Below the pieces are notes generated by a model. That model saw nothing but the letters and a program-made list of their open reading frames with translations, did not search any database and was not told the DNA's origin. The position numbers and the translations under genes are program-made. Source: Heligmosomoides polygyrus polygyrus (lineage: Eukaryota > Nematoda > Chromadorea > Rhabditida > Heligmosomidae). Taken from it: a stretch of DNA of 64,000 nucleotides. Location of the stretch: NCBI GenBank assembly GCA_947396885.1, contig OX377203.1:6138001-6202000 (forward strand), written 5' to 3'. Below, piece after piece: positions 53,023 through 63,301 of this stretch; position 1 is the stretch's first letter, and each line of letters begins with the position of its first letter.

Positions 53023-54077
53023 ACTATTTTTAGTTAGAAAAATTGGGCTGATAGAGCTCCTACGCTATCAGAATACATTTTTACATCCTCGTCGACGTTT
53101 TTCCCTTAAAAATTGAATAAAGGAATACATAAGACTGTAGAATCGTCATGCAGAATAAAACAGTAGCCTTCAAATCCGAGTTTGTACCGGCGAATTTAAC
53201 GGTGTGTCAAGTTGCCGCTCATTTTGTTGATCGGAACGGAACTGTTTTCGATTTTTTAAAAAAAAATTTTGATTTGTTTCGTAGGTTCCATTTTGATTTG
53301 GCTGTTACATCAAAAGGTTATCGCATGCCAAAAGTGATCGTTTAAAGGAGAGCTAGAAGCTTCTGGATGGTTCTAGGAGGTTGTTCTTCTTCAGCTTTTT
53401 TTTAAACCCTATTAGGTTGTTACCATTTTTTTAGCAAACCTTTTAAGGTAGTTTGGGCATGTAATTCAGTCTCAGGCTCTTCGTAATGCTTAGATAGCCA
53501 TTTCAAAAAGTCTCACTTTTTCGATTTGAAAAAGGAACCAGAAAAGGTAGCGGTATGCACCGAGCTTGTCAATGCTTCCAATTATAGAACCAGAATGCTC
53601 TTTTAAACCTCAAAATTTGCCTAAACTTTGAAGAACTTTGGATCTGGCTTCTATCTCTAGTTCTCTAGTTGATCGTCTATTCTGGTCAAGGCCTTCTTTC
53701 ATTTTAAGGATCTCTATCTCTAGCCCGAAAAGTGCTGTGCCAGAACTTTACTGCTGATTTTATCAATAAATCCTTCCTAATTTAGGCCTGATTTAAGAGC
53801 TAATTCTGTCTTAGCGTTTGAGTGATTTAGGTCGTAATGCAGAATCACACAAAAATCAGTCTTTTTCTGCAGAAAAGTAAACTGGACTCTTCAATGATTA
53901 GGAGATATCTTAATCGTACCATTTTCACGTCGATTTGGACACCCTTCACGCCAAATCCGACACTCTTCTAAGCCTAAGCCTAAAACTTTTGAAATCGTAC
54001 TGGACGTCTGTCTCCACATTAAAGTAGTACTCCCCAAGAAGGTTAGAATAATTTTCCGTTCAAGGGGTATATAAGGA
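53023..54077. other. Unassigned AT-rich sequence
   Basis: No gene recognised. A GTCGATTTGGACACCC-type dispersed motif lies near 53930. Confidence 0.3.
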
Positions 54078-54367
54078 TAAAAGGATAAAGGACGGCGTTA
54101 TTCAATCCCTTTTGGGATGCGCCACGCATTCTACTTCTACGGGATGTCGTGGAGGCGACATGAATGCGTATTTGGCCATACAATGACTTGCGGTGGCCAG
54201 CCGATGAACAAGTCAGCGCTCTATCCTTTCCAGACAAGTCTGGTACCAATTCACCGACCCCGGAGGGATGGAGGGCTTGGTTGGCCTGGGCGGGAAATCC
54301 GAACCAGGAACCTGGTATCGGGTGCACTCGACAGTCGCGCCTCCTCCGACTGCGCTACACGCGCCCA
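54078..54367 (-). repeat. tRNA-derived SINE, full length
   Basis: Well-preserved minus-strand copy with CGACTGCGCTACACGCGCCC head. It abuts a MITE arm at 54368. Confidence 0.88.
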
Positions 54368-54660
54368 TACAGCAATTTAACGGAGAAAATGCAGCCGAAA
54401 TCCCTGATAGTGCGGCCTATCAAGAGATATGATGAAACACATGACGATATGATGAACCCCACACTGAAGTGCTGCAATTTTTTGTGCAAATTTTGACCTA
54501 CTCAAATGTCCACAGGAAATTTGAAAACTACAACCCTCAATAGGTCACTTTTAAAATTACCGCTGGAAGTTCATTGACCTCATTTGTAAGCGGGAGGACA
54601 GGTGTTACAAGTGATAGACATAAAAACTGTCTTCATGGGAAAATCGGGTGAGAATGGCGC
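54368..54660. repeat. Inverted copy of the 46690-47016 repeat
   Basis: Reverse-orientation counterpart starting with the MITE arm ACAGCAATTTAACGGAGAAA and ending at GAAAATCGGGTGAGAATGGC. Confidence 0.75.
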
Positions 54661-54732
54661 AATCTCTTCTTTGTTCCCATGAAGATTCATGGGAAATCTT
54701 CATGGGAACAAAGAAGAGATTGCGCCATTCTC
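54650..54732. repeat. Perfect 38-bp palindrome
   Basis: 54650-54687 and 54695-54732 are exact inverted copies (starting GAGAATGGCGCAATCTCTTC) separated by 7 nt. Confidence 0.9.
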
Positions 54733-55443
54733 TCGTAGAAGACGTTGCAATTTTTGTTCGACTGAGAGCAAAAAAAAGATCTTGCAATTTAACATTTGTA
54801 AACGATAGTAGAAAAAAAGAAAAGAAAATTGTAAAAAAACACACGTATCCTCGTTTAAATGCTTCATGTAAGCAACATTTACACTATTAATTTAATAAAA
54901 ATCGAGACGAGCTTTGCGTGTGTTTTTCGCGATCTGGTCTCTCAACACCTTATATGATTGCTGCTATTTTTGTGGTCTAAAACAAATGTATTTATTACTT
55001 TATCCAAAAAATAAAAGTTTTTAAAATTTATTGCACTTATTGGGGCAGTGGACTGGAAAATTTCAAAGAAAATTATAACAAATTTTCCTTTAACAAAAAA
55101 TTATTCTAATTACTTTATTTGACCTATATTTTAACTTGCTTTGAGGTAATTTTGATTTGGAATATTTCACTTTGTTTTCAAAAGTCTTAAGGCTAACTTA
55201 GTAGCTTAAAAGAGGGTTCAATTTGGATTGAAAACCGTCCAACTGGAAGAAATGAAGTGCCCAACTCGACGTGAAAATTGTATGTTTTATTCGTATTTAA
55301 AGCTGATTTTCTTTTCGCAAATAACTGCATCAAATATTTGTATCAACTTCTGGATTATAGAACCTAAAAAGGCGAGGACAGTGGAATCACTGAAATAGCG
55401 GAAACTGTGGCAAGATCTATAATTGTAGAAATTTCGGATCCAT
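54733..55443. other. AT-rich dispersed repeat; no gene
   Basis: Contains the GGGTTCAATTTGGATTG/GTCCAACTGG-style repeat near 55210. No ORF of interest. Confidence 0.3.
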
Positions 55444-55950
55444 ACTACTCGGAGGGGGCACCGTGAGAATAGCGAAGTAAAGACGCACATGACGGCCTCC
55501 CGTGACTCAAAAATTCCAGAAAAATATCATTTTGTGGGCCTGTTCAGTGACAGAGGCTCGTGGAGCGCAGTTGGAGGAGGTGCCGGCTGTCGCGTGCACC
55601 CGATACCAGGTTCCTGGTTCGGATTTCCCGCCCAGGCCAACCAAGCCTTCCATCCCTCCGGGGTCGGTGAATTGGTACCAGACTTGTCTGGAAAGGATAG
55701 AGCGCTGACATGTTCATCGGCTGGCCACCGCAGGTCATTGTATGGCCAAATACACATTCAACTCGCCTCCGCGACATCCCGCAGAAGTAGAGTGCGTGGC
55801 GCATCCCAAAGAGAATTGAATAACGTCGTACTTTATCCTTTATCCTTCCTACTCGTAGGGGGCACTGTTAGAAAACCGAAGCAAAGACACATATGACGGC
55901 CTCCCGCGACTCAAAAACTCCAGAAAAATATCATTTCGTGGGCTAGTTCA
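55444..55950. repeat. ~100-bp direct duplication flanking a SINE
   Basis: CTACTCGGAGGGGGCACCGT ... AAAAATATCATTTTGTGGGC (55444-55549) recurs as CTACTCGTAGGGGGCACTGT ... AAAAATATCATTTCGTGGGC (55849-55950). Confidence 0.85.
55556..55846 (+). repeat. tRNA-derived SINE
   Basis: Complete plus-strand copy lying between the two ~100-bp direct repeats. The head GGAGCGCAGTTGGAGGAGG is slightly diverged. Confidence 0.85.
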
Positions 55951-56917
55951 ATTTTCTATTTTTGTAGAACGGTTTAGTTTTAATGTTGCCGTCAAAACGA
56001 CGATTTGAAGTGCCCCTACCATTGCATCAGGCCCGGAATTTCTCCTTCGATTTCTGCTTAGGTAGGACTTTCATAGTCCAATGATAGGTTAAGGAAAGCA
56101 GTACGATTCTTGTTCTGCTCTTATCCACCAACTCGTCGCAGTTGTGTATGCTTGTTTACACTCTTAGGATGCTAAGGAATTCCCCGAATTCGCACTAAGC
56201 CAAAGGAAAGAACAGCATTTGCTGGACACCTAAGGGCTTAAGTTGACATCACCGCCTTCTTTGTCCAATTTGCTTCGAAATGACGACATTAGGCCCGAAT
56301 TCGGTGCTGCCTTAACGATTTAAGTTCATCTGAATGCCGGTACGCAAAAATCGGGCCGGAGTGACGACTACTCATAAGGAGGCTGTGTCGCGGTTTCGCC
56401 CTGCAGTTTTCGTTCTGCTCTCGGTTCCCGGTTGTACATATAATTAGCCATAAACTTCAAAGAGAAGCGCATCGCTTTGCTAACCTATACGCTGGAACTG
56501 GTTGTTACTTCTACTACCTCTACTTCTGCTCGAGACGTTTGCTATATCTTTGTGCTCGTATGTGAGAGCCACCTTCGTTCGGTTGCTGTCCTGCTGTCAG
56601 AATTCTTCAGTTGTTTTCTCCTCTTACTCCACCAGAGACCATCTTATAGTGCTCATTTTTTCGAAGGATGCTTTCTCAACGATAATATCTACTATTTTCA
56701 CGCCGAACTGGTACTTTTCAAATCAAATTGGACACTTTTATTGTCAAAATGGACTCTCTTGTAAGATCGCTCAAGACTTTGGAGTCAAAGCAACTTCTTT
56801 ATCGAAATGACCTGCTTACAGGACCTTTTTTCAGGCTTTTTTACAACTACATACTCTCCAAGATGGTAGGAATAATTTTTGTTTAATGTTTAATGTATTA
56901 ATGTATTTGTTGGCCAG
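55951..56917. other. Unassigned intergenic sequence
   Basis: Frames at 56477-56810 have no recognised domain. The AT-rich repeat motif occurs at 56720-56760 (AAATTGGACACTTTT). Confidence 0.3.
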
Positions 56918-56927
56918 TAACTATGTG

Positions 56928-57221
56928 GTGGACGCGTGTAGCGCAGTCGGAGGAGGCGCGACTGTCGCGTGCACCCGATACCAGGTTCCTGGTTCGGATT
57001 TCCCGCCCAGGTCAACCAAGCCTTCCATCCCTCCGGGGTCGGTGAATTGGTACCAGACTTGTCTGGAAAGGATAGAGCGCTGACTTGTTCATCGGCTGGC
57101 CAACGCAAGTCATTGTATGGCCAAATACGCATTCATGTCGCCTCCACGACATCCCGTAGAAGTAGAATGCGCTGGCGCATCCCAGAAGGAATTGAGTAAC
57201 GCCGCCCTTTATCCTTTATCC
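56928..57221 (+). repeat. tRNA-derived SINE with target duplication
   Basis: Full-length copy between TAACTATGTG (56918-56927) and TAACTATGTG (57222-57231). Confidence 0.92.
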
Positions 57222-57417
57222 TAACTATGTGATAATGAAACTGATAAGGGGTCAAATCAACGATTGGCTGTATAATTAGGAAGAAAGCAGTCCAATGATG
57301 ACGTGGAGGCTTGTAGCCACAAAGTGACCCGTGATATGATTTGATTGTTTAAGGAAATTTTGGCTTAACTTTTCTTGAAAGCTTTACGTCAGCTGCCTGA
57401 ATAAATAATGTTAAATA

Positions 57418-58638
57418 TTAGGTTGTCCGGAAAGTTTTTAGGCTAACGTCGGAGAACATTGTATAGTTAATAACTTTTTGAACAAAATATTCACCATTAT
57501 GATCTATCACATATTGTCATCTTTCCTGTAGAGAGCGAATACCAGGAGCGAAGAATTCCGGAGAGTTGGACAGCAAGAACTTTTTGACACCACTTTTGAC
57601 TTCCTCCCGAATTGCGAACACTTTTTCAGCTGAGAAAGAGTGCAGCAACCGAAAAACATGGTAGTCACTGGGTGCAAAAGCAGGTGAGTACGGCTTATGG
57701 GGTAGCAGTCCAATCCAGAGTTCCTCCAATTTCTTCTGCGTATTCTTTGCTGTGTGAGGTCTGACGTTATCCATGAGAAGAAGAATTTTTCCTCTTCTGG
57801 GATCGCGACTACGTAGGATTTCACTCGTTTTCCCCGGCTGAGCACAGAACATGTTCGAGTCTACCACGGAACCGATAGGAACCAATTTCCAGAATACTGG
57901 GCCATGGACGTCCCATCAGAAGGAAAGCAACTCCTTTTTGTCGTGATCAGGACGTTTCGGCTGTGGTTGGGGCGACTCACGAAGTCCACCCGGTGTTGCA
58001 ACGCACCAAATTGTCGTAGACGCAGTACTTCTTATCCATTGTGACGATCGGGTCGATCCAAGTAAATGTACGGCGACGGTTGAGGAGAGAAGTGCAGATA
58101 TCAACACGCTTCCATTTGTCCTGAGGCGTCAAAGCATGTCGTACGACTCGAGGCAACTTCGCGACTTTGCCAGAAGACCGAAGAACATCGTGTACTGTGG
58201 ACTTAGGAGTATTCGTAAGGTCTGGAAGTTCGCGTACAGAAAGATCAGGTCGAGCACCGCAGATGACGAGTACGAGCTGTCTGTTCTGCGTATATGGTCG
58301 ACCTGTGTGGTGGGAATCCTCGAGCGATTCGTCACCGTTGTCGAACTTGCGGTACCAATTGAAGCACGTCGCTCGAGAGGAGACTGGCTTCTTCATCGTC
58401 TCCTGCAGACAGCGATGGGCCTCGTTCGCGGATTGGCCGGAGCGGTACTGTGGAAGGAGAGCTGGTCGGTAGAGTATCTTCTTGTCGTCGACTGCGAAGA
58501 CGCCACTGGGAGGAAGAGAATTTAGGACATGAACACACAAACCTCCTAAGTCCGTCCCGCTCGCAACTTCAGCTGTGAAAGATACGTTGTTTTAAATCCT
58601 ACCATGGAATTGGTCTAGAAACTTTGCAGGCAACCTAA
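57418..58638 (-). mobile_element. Mariner, uninterrupted copy
   Basis: Ends TTAGGTTGTCCGGAAAGTTT and (inverted) TTAGGTTGCCTGCAAAGTTT, TA on both sides (57416-57417, 58639-58640). 1221 bp. Same family as 37194-38778. Confidence 0.88.
57517..58560 (-). pseudogene. Mariner (DD34D) transposase, frameshifted
   Basis: 58540-57977 encodes the HTH half (SANEAHRCLQE, CFNWYRKFDNGDESLED, RELPDLTNTPKSTVHDVL) and the first catalytic block IVTMDKKYCVYDN. A shift near 57980-57890 leads to the frame with SNMFCAQPGKTSEILRSRDP, LLLMDNVRPHTAKNTQKKLE (second Asp) and APSDYHVFRLLHSF (third Asp). All three catalytic Asp codons survive, but two or more frame changes separate them. Confidence 0.82.
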
Positions 58639-58689
58639 TAATTGAATAAATTTTTGATTTTTCAAACATCATAATAAATTGAATTTTGT

Positions 58690-59050
58690 GCCTCAAAACG
58701 CAACAAGGCAACAATCATGTAGCTTATTCAGAGACCAGATAGCGCCATGCACTCGAAGAGTTCGCTGTGATTTTTGTTTGATTGTTAATGTAAATGGGTA
58801 TATGTCGCGTAGGTGAGCAGCATTGGTAGATGGGAGCGCGCCAGCCAATGGGAATCAAACAGAGCACAGATCGAACACATGCCAGCCCATCAGGGTACCA
58901 TCTGTGCATGTTCTCTCTGAATGGCATGCCAATTCAATGAGGTCTGATTGGTTTAGGCGTTTCCATCTACCAATGCTGCTCACCTACGCGACATATACCG
59001 ATTTGTCTATCAATCGAATAAAAATCGCGACGTCTTGGACGAGGGCAGTC
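58690..59050. repeat. Dispersed repeat interrupted by a MITE
   Basis: 58695-58796 and 59000-59050 match 5898-6125 at both ends. The intervening 58797-58999 is the MITE, so 5.9 kb shows a related site lacking it. Confidence 0.6.
58797..58999. mobile_element. CCAAT-palindrome MITE, best-preserved copy
   Basis: Ends GGTATATGTCGCGTAGGTGA followed by GCAGCATTGGTAGATGG, and their exact complement at the right: ~36-bp perfect terminal inverted repeats, 203 bp overall. The interior contains GCCAGCCAATGG and CTGATTGGTT plus ATGCCA/TGGCAT pairs. Other copies lie at 26603, 49896, 52834, 60841, 61130 and 62536, with single ends at 14365, 36112 and 61470. Confidence 0.85.
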
Positions 59051-59141
59051 AATTTTTTGACAATTAAAAATGGCCGCCTTCCTGTGCTCTAAAAAAGCTT
59101 CAAACTGTTACAACGACGTTTTGTTGCGATCAAAACTTCAA

Positions 59142-59215
59142 GCGCCAGGCGGGACTCGAACCCGCACCTCCCTCTGACCGCGCGGGAATGCTCTACGGCA
59201 TTACACCGCCGGCGC
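59142..59215 (-). tRNA. tRNA-like sequence (left arm), probably pseudo
   Basis: Minus strand. 7-bp acceptor stem GCGCCGG/CTGGCGC (one G-T), a D-arm-like GTGT...GCAT, and a perfect T arm GCGGG-TTCGAGT-CCCGC. The anticodon arm does not fold into a normal 5-bp stem with a 7-nt loop (TCCC...GGGA leaves an oversized loop), so I assign no anticodon. Confidence 0.45.
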
Positions 59216-59350
59216 TGTTTGATCGAACGTAACATCCACACCTCGTGGGACCCATCAGCACTCACCCGTATATCGGGATGAGCCGGCCGCTGATATCAGC
59301 ACGGAAACTGATGGGTACCACGAGGTGTGGATGTTGCGTTCCATCAAACA

Positions 59351-59423
59351 GCGTCGGTGGTGTAATGGCGTAGAGCATTCCCGCCGGTCAGAGGGAGGTG
59401 CGGGTTCGAGTCCAGCCTGGTGC
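59351..59423 (+). tRNA. tRNA-like sequence (right arm), probably pseudo
   Basis: Mirror copy. Acceptor GCGTCGG/CTGGTGC pairs through G-T pairs. Box A-like TGGTGTAATGGCGTAGAG, box B GGGTTCGAGTCC. One T-stem mismatch (CCAGC) and the same abnormal anticodon arm. Confidence 0.4.
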
Positions 59424-59459
59424 TAGAAGTTTTGATCGCAACAAAACATCGTTGTAACA

Positions 59460-59771
59460 GCTTACTTCCTCGGCACCAGCCAATTGAGGCTTAAAGAAAC
59501 TGATTTAAAGCTTCAAACTGTTTTTTTTAATGAAAATTTTATAAATTTTCAAACAATGTGTCTTATTTTTGGGCAGGTGAATTGAAACTCCGAAAAATCT
59601 ATTTTTCCTAAACAAAGGATTATTCTTACCCTTTTATAAAGTCTCTAGTTTTTGTTAAAGGCGGAATAAGCTCGTTTCGAGTTAGAAAAGTTCACTTTGA
59701 TTTCAAAAGTCTAAGGTTTGCTTTAAAAAGCGTCCAATTTGGTTTGAAAAATGTAGAATTTTACGTGAAAA

Positions 59772-59811
<40 letters not shown>

Positions 59812-60424
59812 TGTTCACTCTGTGTACAAATTGAGATTGAGATTGCGCCATGCGCTTGTCTGTTAAGTCGCATTTATGAGCAGTGAGCAGCGCCTCTTGA
59901 AGTTTCCCTACAGGTCTTCCCGATTCAATGACTGTACTAAAATACGCTTCGCGCTAGATCTTCTTTGAGCGGTGATTAGTAATGAGTGTTAAATGAGGTG
60001 TTTTTAAGTTGTACTGTGCATTCTTGAAAAATACCAATCAAAAATTTAAAAAAAACGAGATTAACACTTATTACCTAATTCACGTAATTCACCTGAAAAG
60101 GTAATTGAGGTATTATCCCACGCCAGTGCACTGAACTGGGTTTGTACTCTTAAAAACAATTTAATCACCACAGCATTTCCGTTGAAACTTTTTCTCTGAT
60201 TAGAAGAATTTTGTTTTTAATGGCACTTGTTTAACTTTTTATTAGGTGTTGATTGACGAAGGCTAACCATGTAGATATTCCGCAGACGTTGAATGCATGG
60301 CGTATCTCACAAATAGGCCAATTAACGCCGATAGTTATTCAAACCTTTTGAAAATGCTTTTCTTTTACGTTTTTTTTGTGTTGTTTTATGTTTCTAAAAC
60401 GCTAGGATAATTATCGACGTGAAT
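59460..60424. other. AT-rich repeat and (TA)n; no gene
   Basis: 59540-59770 is the dispersed AT-rich repeat (AGCGTCCAATTTGGTTTG). A (TA)n run of about 18 units occupies 59773-59808. 59820-60424 holds nothing recognised. Confidence 0.5.
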
Positions 60425-60700
60425 CGAACCGTTTTTGGGATGCGCCATGAATTGTACCTCTGCGAGGTACCGTGGAGGAAGTTTGAATACATATTTAGAC
60501 TTCGTCATTGATGTTCGTTGGCCAGGCTTTCTAGAAACATTCGGTGCAGATTCATCGACTCATGGGAAATGAAGAGCTAGACAGGTCTTGGAAGTAGATG
60601 AATCAATAAAATCGATTTTAGGCGCATGCGACAACGGCCAAATACGCAGTCCAGTCTCTCCACAATGTGTCCTAAAAGTAAAATGCGTGGAGGGATTGGG
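60425..60700 (-). repeat. Ancient SINE copy
   Basis: TTTTTGGGATGCGCCATGAA, CCGTGGAGGAAGTTTGAATA, GCCAGGCTTTCTAGAAAC preserve the minus-strand order but are strongly diverged. Confidence 0.5.
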
Positions 60701-60827
60701 TAACGTCTGATTTACGAGCACGTCGCTTTCAGAGCATTATTATTTCAATTTTTTAAAGAAAATGTTGATAGAAACCTACCGTCTACCAGAGGATGTAACA
60801 AATAGAGCTCTAGCTGCTGTCTTCAAA

Positions 60828-61510
60828 CCAGAGAATCGGGCTCATGTCGTGAACTTGAGCAGCATTTGGAGGCGGGAATGCGCCAGCCAATCATAACCAA
60901 ACACAAAGGCGACCGTTCGTGCGCCAGTCTATCAGGGCGCCAACCGTACAGACCCTCTCTGAATGCCACCATCAAACGTAGTGGCTTTATTGGCTAGACT
61001 CTTCTCACTTCCGAATGCTGCCCACATTCGCGACAAGAACAGAGGATTGTCACATGTGGGTTTTTACCGTAGAGTACAGCACAGTTGTGTATAGTTTCGG
61101 ATGAAATACTGCCCTAGAATAGAGAATCGGGCTCATGTCGCGAACTTGAGCAGCATTTGGGGGTGGGAACGCGCCAGTCAATCATAACCAAACACAAAGG
61201 CGACCGTTCCTGCGCCAGCCAATCAGGGCGCCGACCGTACAGGTCTTATCTGAATGGCACCATCAGCCGTAGTGACCTGATTGGCTAGCCCCTTCTCACC
61301 TTCGAATGCTGCCCACATTCCCGACAAGCACGGAGAATTATTACACGTGGGTTTTTATCGTAGGGAACGTCGAAAATTTTCGGCCCCTAAAACAGCAAAT
61401 TCTCTACTTAGCCGTGTGGGCATAGCACAGTTGTGCATAATTTCGGATAAAATACTGCGCTAAGGCTAGAGAATCGGGATCATGTCGCGAATTTGAGCGG
61501 CATTTAGGGG
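60828..61510. repeat. Tandem triplication of a CCAAT-palindrome MITE with flank
   Basis: AGAGAATCGGG(C/A)TCATGTCG occurs at about 60830, 61121 and 61467 (steps of ~291 and ~347 bp). Units 1 and 2 contain whole MITEs (about 60841-61040 and 61130-61330). Unit 3 has only the left end (GCCAATCACAGCC at 61525). The shared flank includes ACACGTGGGTTTTTA and CACAGTTGTG. Confidence 0.75.
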
Positions 61511-62378
61511 TTAGAATGCTCCAGCCAATCACAGCCAAGCACAGCGTCGACAGTTCACAGCTGTACGGAGCTCGAAAAACCACTAGGAAAGCTCTACAAT
61601 ACAGTGCACGAGCAGAGGGTTCGGCTGTCACCAGGAGACAGTTGGAAAAATGTATTACGGTAATCAGAGGGTGTGATCGAAGCTGGTATCCAATCACAGT
61701 TTCCATTGATCAATTTTTTAGCTGTAAAGCAGAAAAAAGATCAAAATTGCATGGGTATCTAAAAGAGCTTTGGAGGAAACCGTGGCTAATCGCGCTAATT
61801 ATTTGCCTGCCATCGTTTTCTATGGTAAATAATTCTTCCACCACTTTAGGCTTCCGGGTATGAGTATCGGAAGTCCGTAGAATCGTTGTTCGATTGACGC
61901 AGCAGTATAAAATGTTTTTCTGAACTAACTCTCTAATTAAGAAAAATATGCAAAATTCCTCCAAACCGACGACTCCGTCAGCAAAAAAGAAAGAGGAAGA
62001 AACGTGATAGTGCTTTCTCATCGGTCCGTCCAAGTTCGTTACTTTCAAAGGACAACCATAAAATTGTCCCAACTTTATTTTTTCAGATACTTCTTGGCCC
62101 CCTTTTTTTAAGAAAAGGACCTGCTCTATAATCGTATAAAAAATGAGGCATCTTCAAAGCTAATGACGAACAAATGTCCGTGAGAGGTAGTCAGACGCGC
62201 TCTGCAAAGCTACCCAGATGATCTGAGGGATCTCATTAAGCCATGAGTGGGTGTGATGAGTAGTGCGGTCCTATTAGGATCTCTAGTGCACGGGTAAGTT
62301 GTGTTTTAAATTGTAGCACATTTGATCGTTTTTATTTATTTACTTATTTATTTATTTATTTATCCAATTTTGTATCGA
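61511..62378. other. Unassigned; (TTTA)n at 62333-62365
   Basis: Frames 61516-61863 and 61710-62072 overlap on opposite strands and match nothing known to me. Confidence 0.3.
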
Positions 62379-62848
62379 GTATTGGTCCGTTGCAGATGAA
62401 AAGACCAATTTTGCAACCTCAAATTCTAGTCGATTTTTTTGCTTACACATGTTCCCTTTTTAGAAATTGCATAGAGTTTCAGAAAGCGCAGGATCTTCGC
62501 TTTCTTACCGTCTATAGCTTTTGTGACATAATCGCGGTACATGTCGCGTAGGTGAGCAGCATTGGTAGGTGGGAGCGCACCAGCCAATAATAGCCAAACA
62601 GAGCGCAGACTGAACACATGCCAGTCGGTCAGGTTACCGACTCTGAACGGCACGCCCATTCAATGTGGTCTGATTGGACGGAGCGTTCCCACTCCCAATG
62701 CTGCCCGTCTTCGCGACATATACGTAATCTCGCCGAGTTTTTGACGTCGTTTTTACAGTGTGAATCAACGTCATATTCGGGTACTCTATGTGCTTATATG
62801 AATAGAGAGTAGACTCAACGCCGCGGCCGCAGCTCGCGACCAGGGATG
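62379..62848 (+). mobile_element. 5' relic of bandit-like mariner, hit by a MITE
   Basis: TTGGTCCGTTGCAGATGAAA ... CAGAAAGCGCAGGATCTTCGC-like sequence and TTTTTGACGTCGTTTTTACA, then GTGAATCAACG, parallel the first ~270 bp of 19089-20775. 62536-62723 is an inserted CCAAT-palindrome MITE. The relic ends at GCCGCGGCCGCAGCTCGCGA. Confidence 0.75.
62536..62723. mobile_element. CCAAT-palindrome MITE inside mariner relic
   Basis: GGTACATGTCGCGTAGGTGA ... TGCCCGTCTTCGCGACATAT. The bandit-like sequence reads GACATAAT before it and TAATCTCG after it. Confidence 0.75.
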
Positions 62849-63301
62849 GGCGGAATTTCTGTTTTCTGTTTTCTGATTTCTGATTTTCTGACCATTTTGA
62901 GCAAATTTTTCTGTTTTCTGTTTTCTGAGAAAATGGCCAAAAATTGGCCAGAAAACAGAAGATGGAGCTGCGAGCAAAATTATAGCATAGGGATCCAATA
63001 AAAAGAATCCAAAAAGTATCATAGAATCACAAGTTTCATTTCGAAATAATGTTTTTAGAGTATTGTAAGTTGTAAGCATATGGCTTTTTTGGATGCGTTC
63101 CTGTAGAAATTGTGCCATACACTCATGAACTATGCCGCTTTGTTTGTTTGACTGATTGTGTAAGTGCTGCTGACTACCTTCATAGGACATTCTCGACTTT
63201 AATAATTTGATTTCGTATTCTTTTCAATTCTAAGAGTATTTTGCATCTATGATTAGTTACAACTTTATATTACAGCTATTACAGCCTTCTCTCACTTTAT
63301 A
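62843..63301. other. Possible hAT-type end and TTTTCTG repeats; no gene
   Basis: CAGGGATGGGCGGAATTTCT resembles a hAT terminus, followed by TTTTCTG repeats (62860-62930). No partner end found before 63300. Confidence 0.3.

Larger units (their letters stand above)
59106..59459. repeat. Foldback with tRNA-like sequence in each arm
   Basis: Ends TGTTACAACG...GTTTTGTTGCGATCAAAACT and the inverted AGTTTTGATCGCAACAAAAC...CGTTGTAACA. Arms of ~150 bp include a tRNA-like segment each. The centre has CCACACCTCGTGG/CCACGAGGTGTGG and CCCATCAG/CTGATGGG. Confidence 0.8.

Noticed and set aside
57690..57710. Loss of the third catalytic Asp in the 57.4-kb mariner (SPAFAPSDYH)
   Set aside because: The altered residue is the Asp of the usual SPDL motif. 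The catalytic Asp of DD34D mariners is the one in PSDYH, which is intact.
59142..59423. Functional tRNA genes
   Set aside because: Acceptor and T arms are good, but no normal anticodon stem-loop can be drawn and the two copies are arms of a palindrome.
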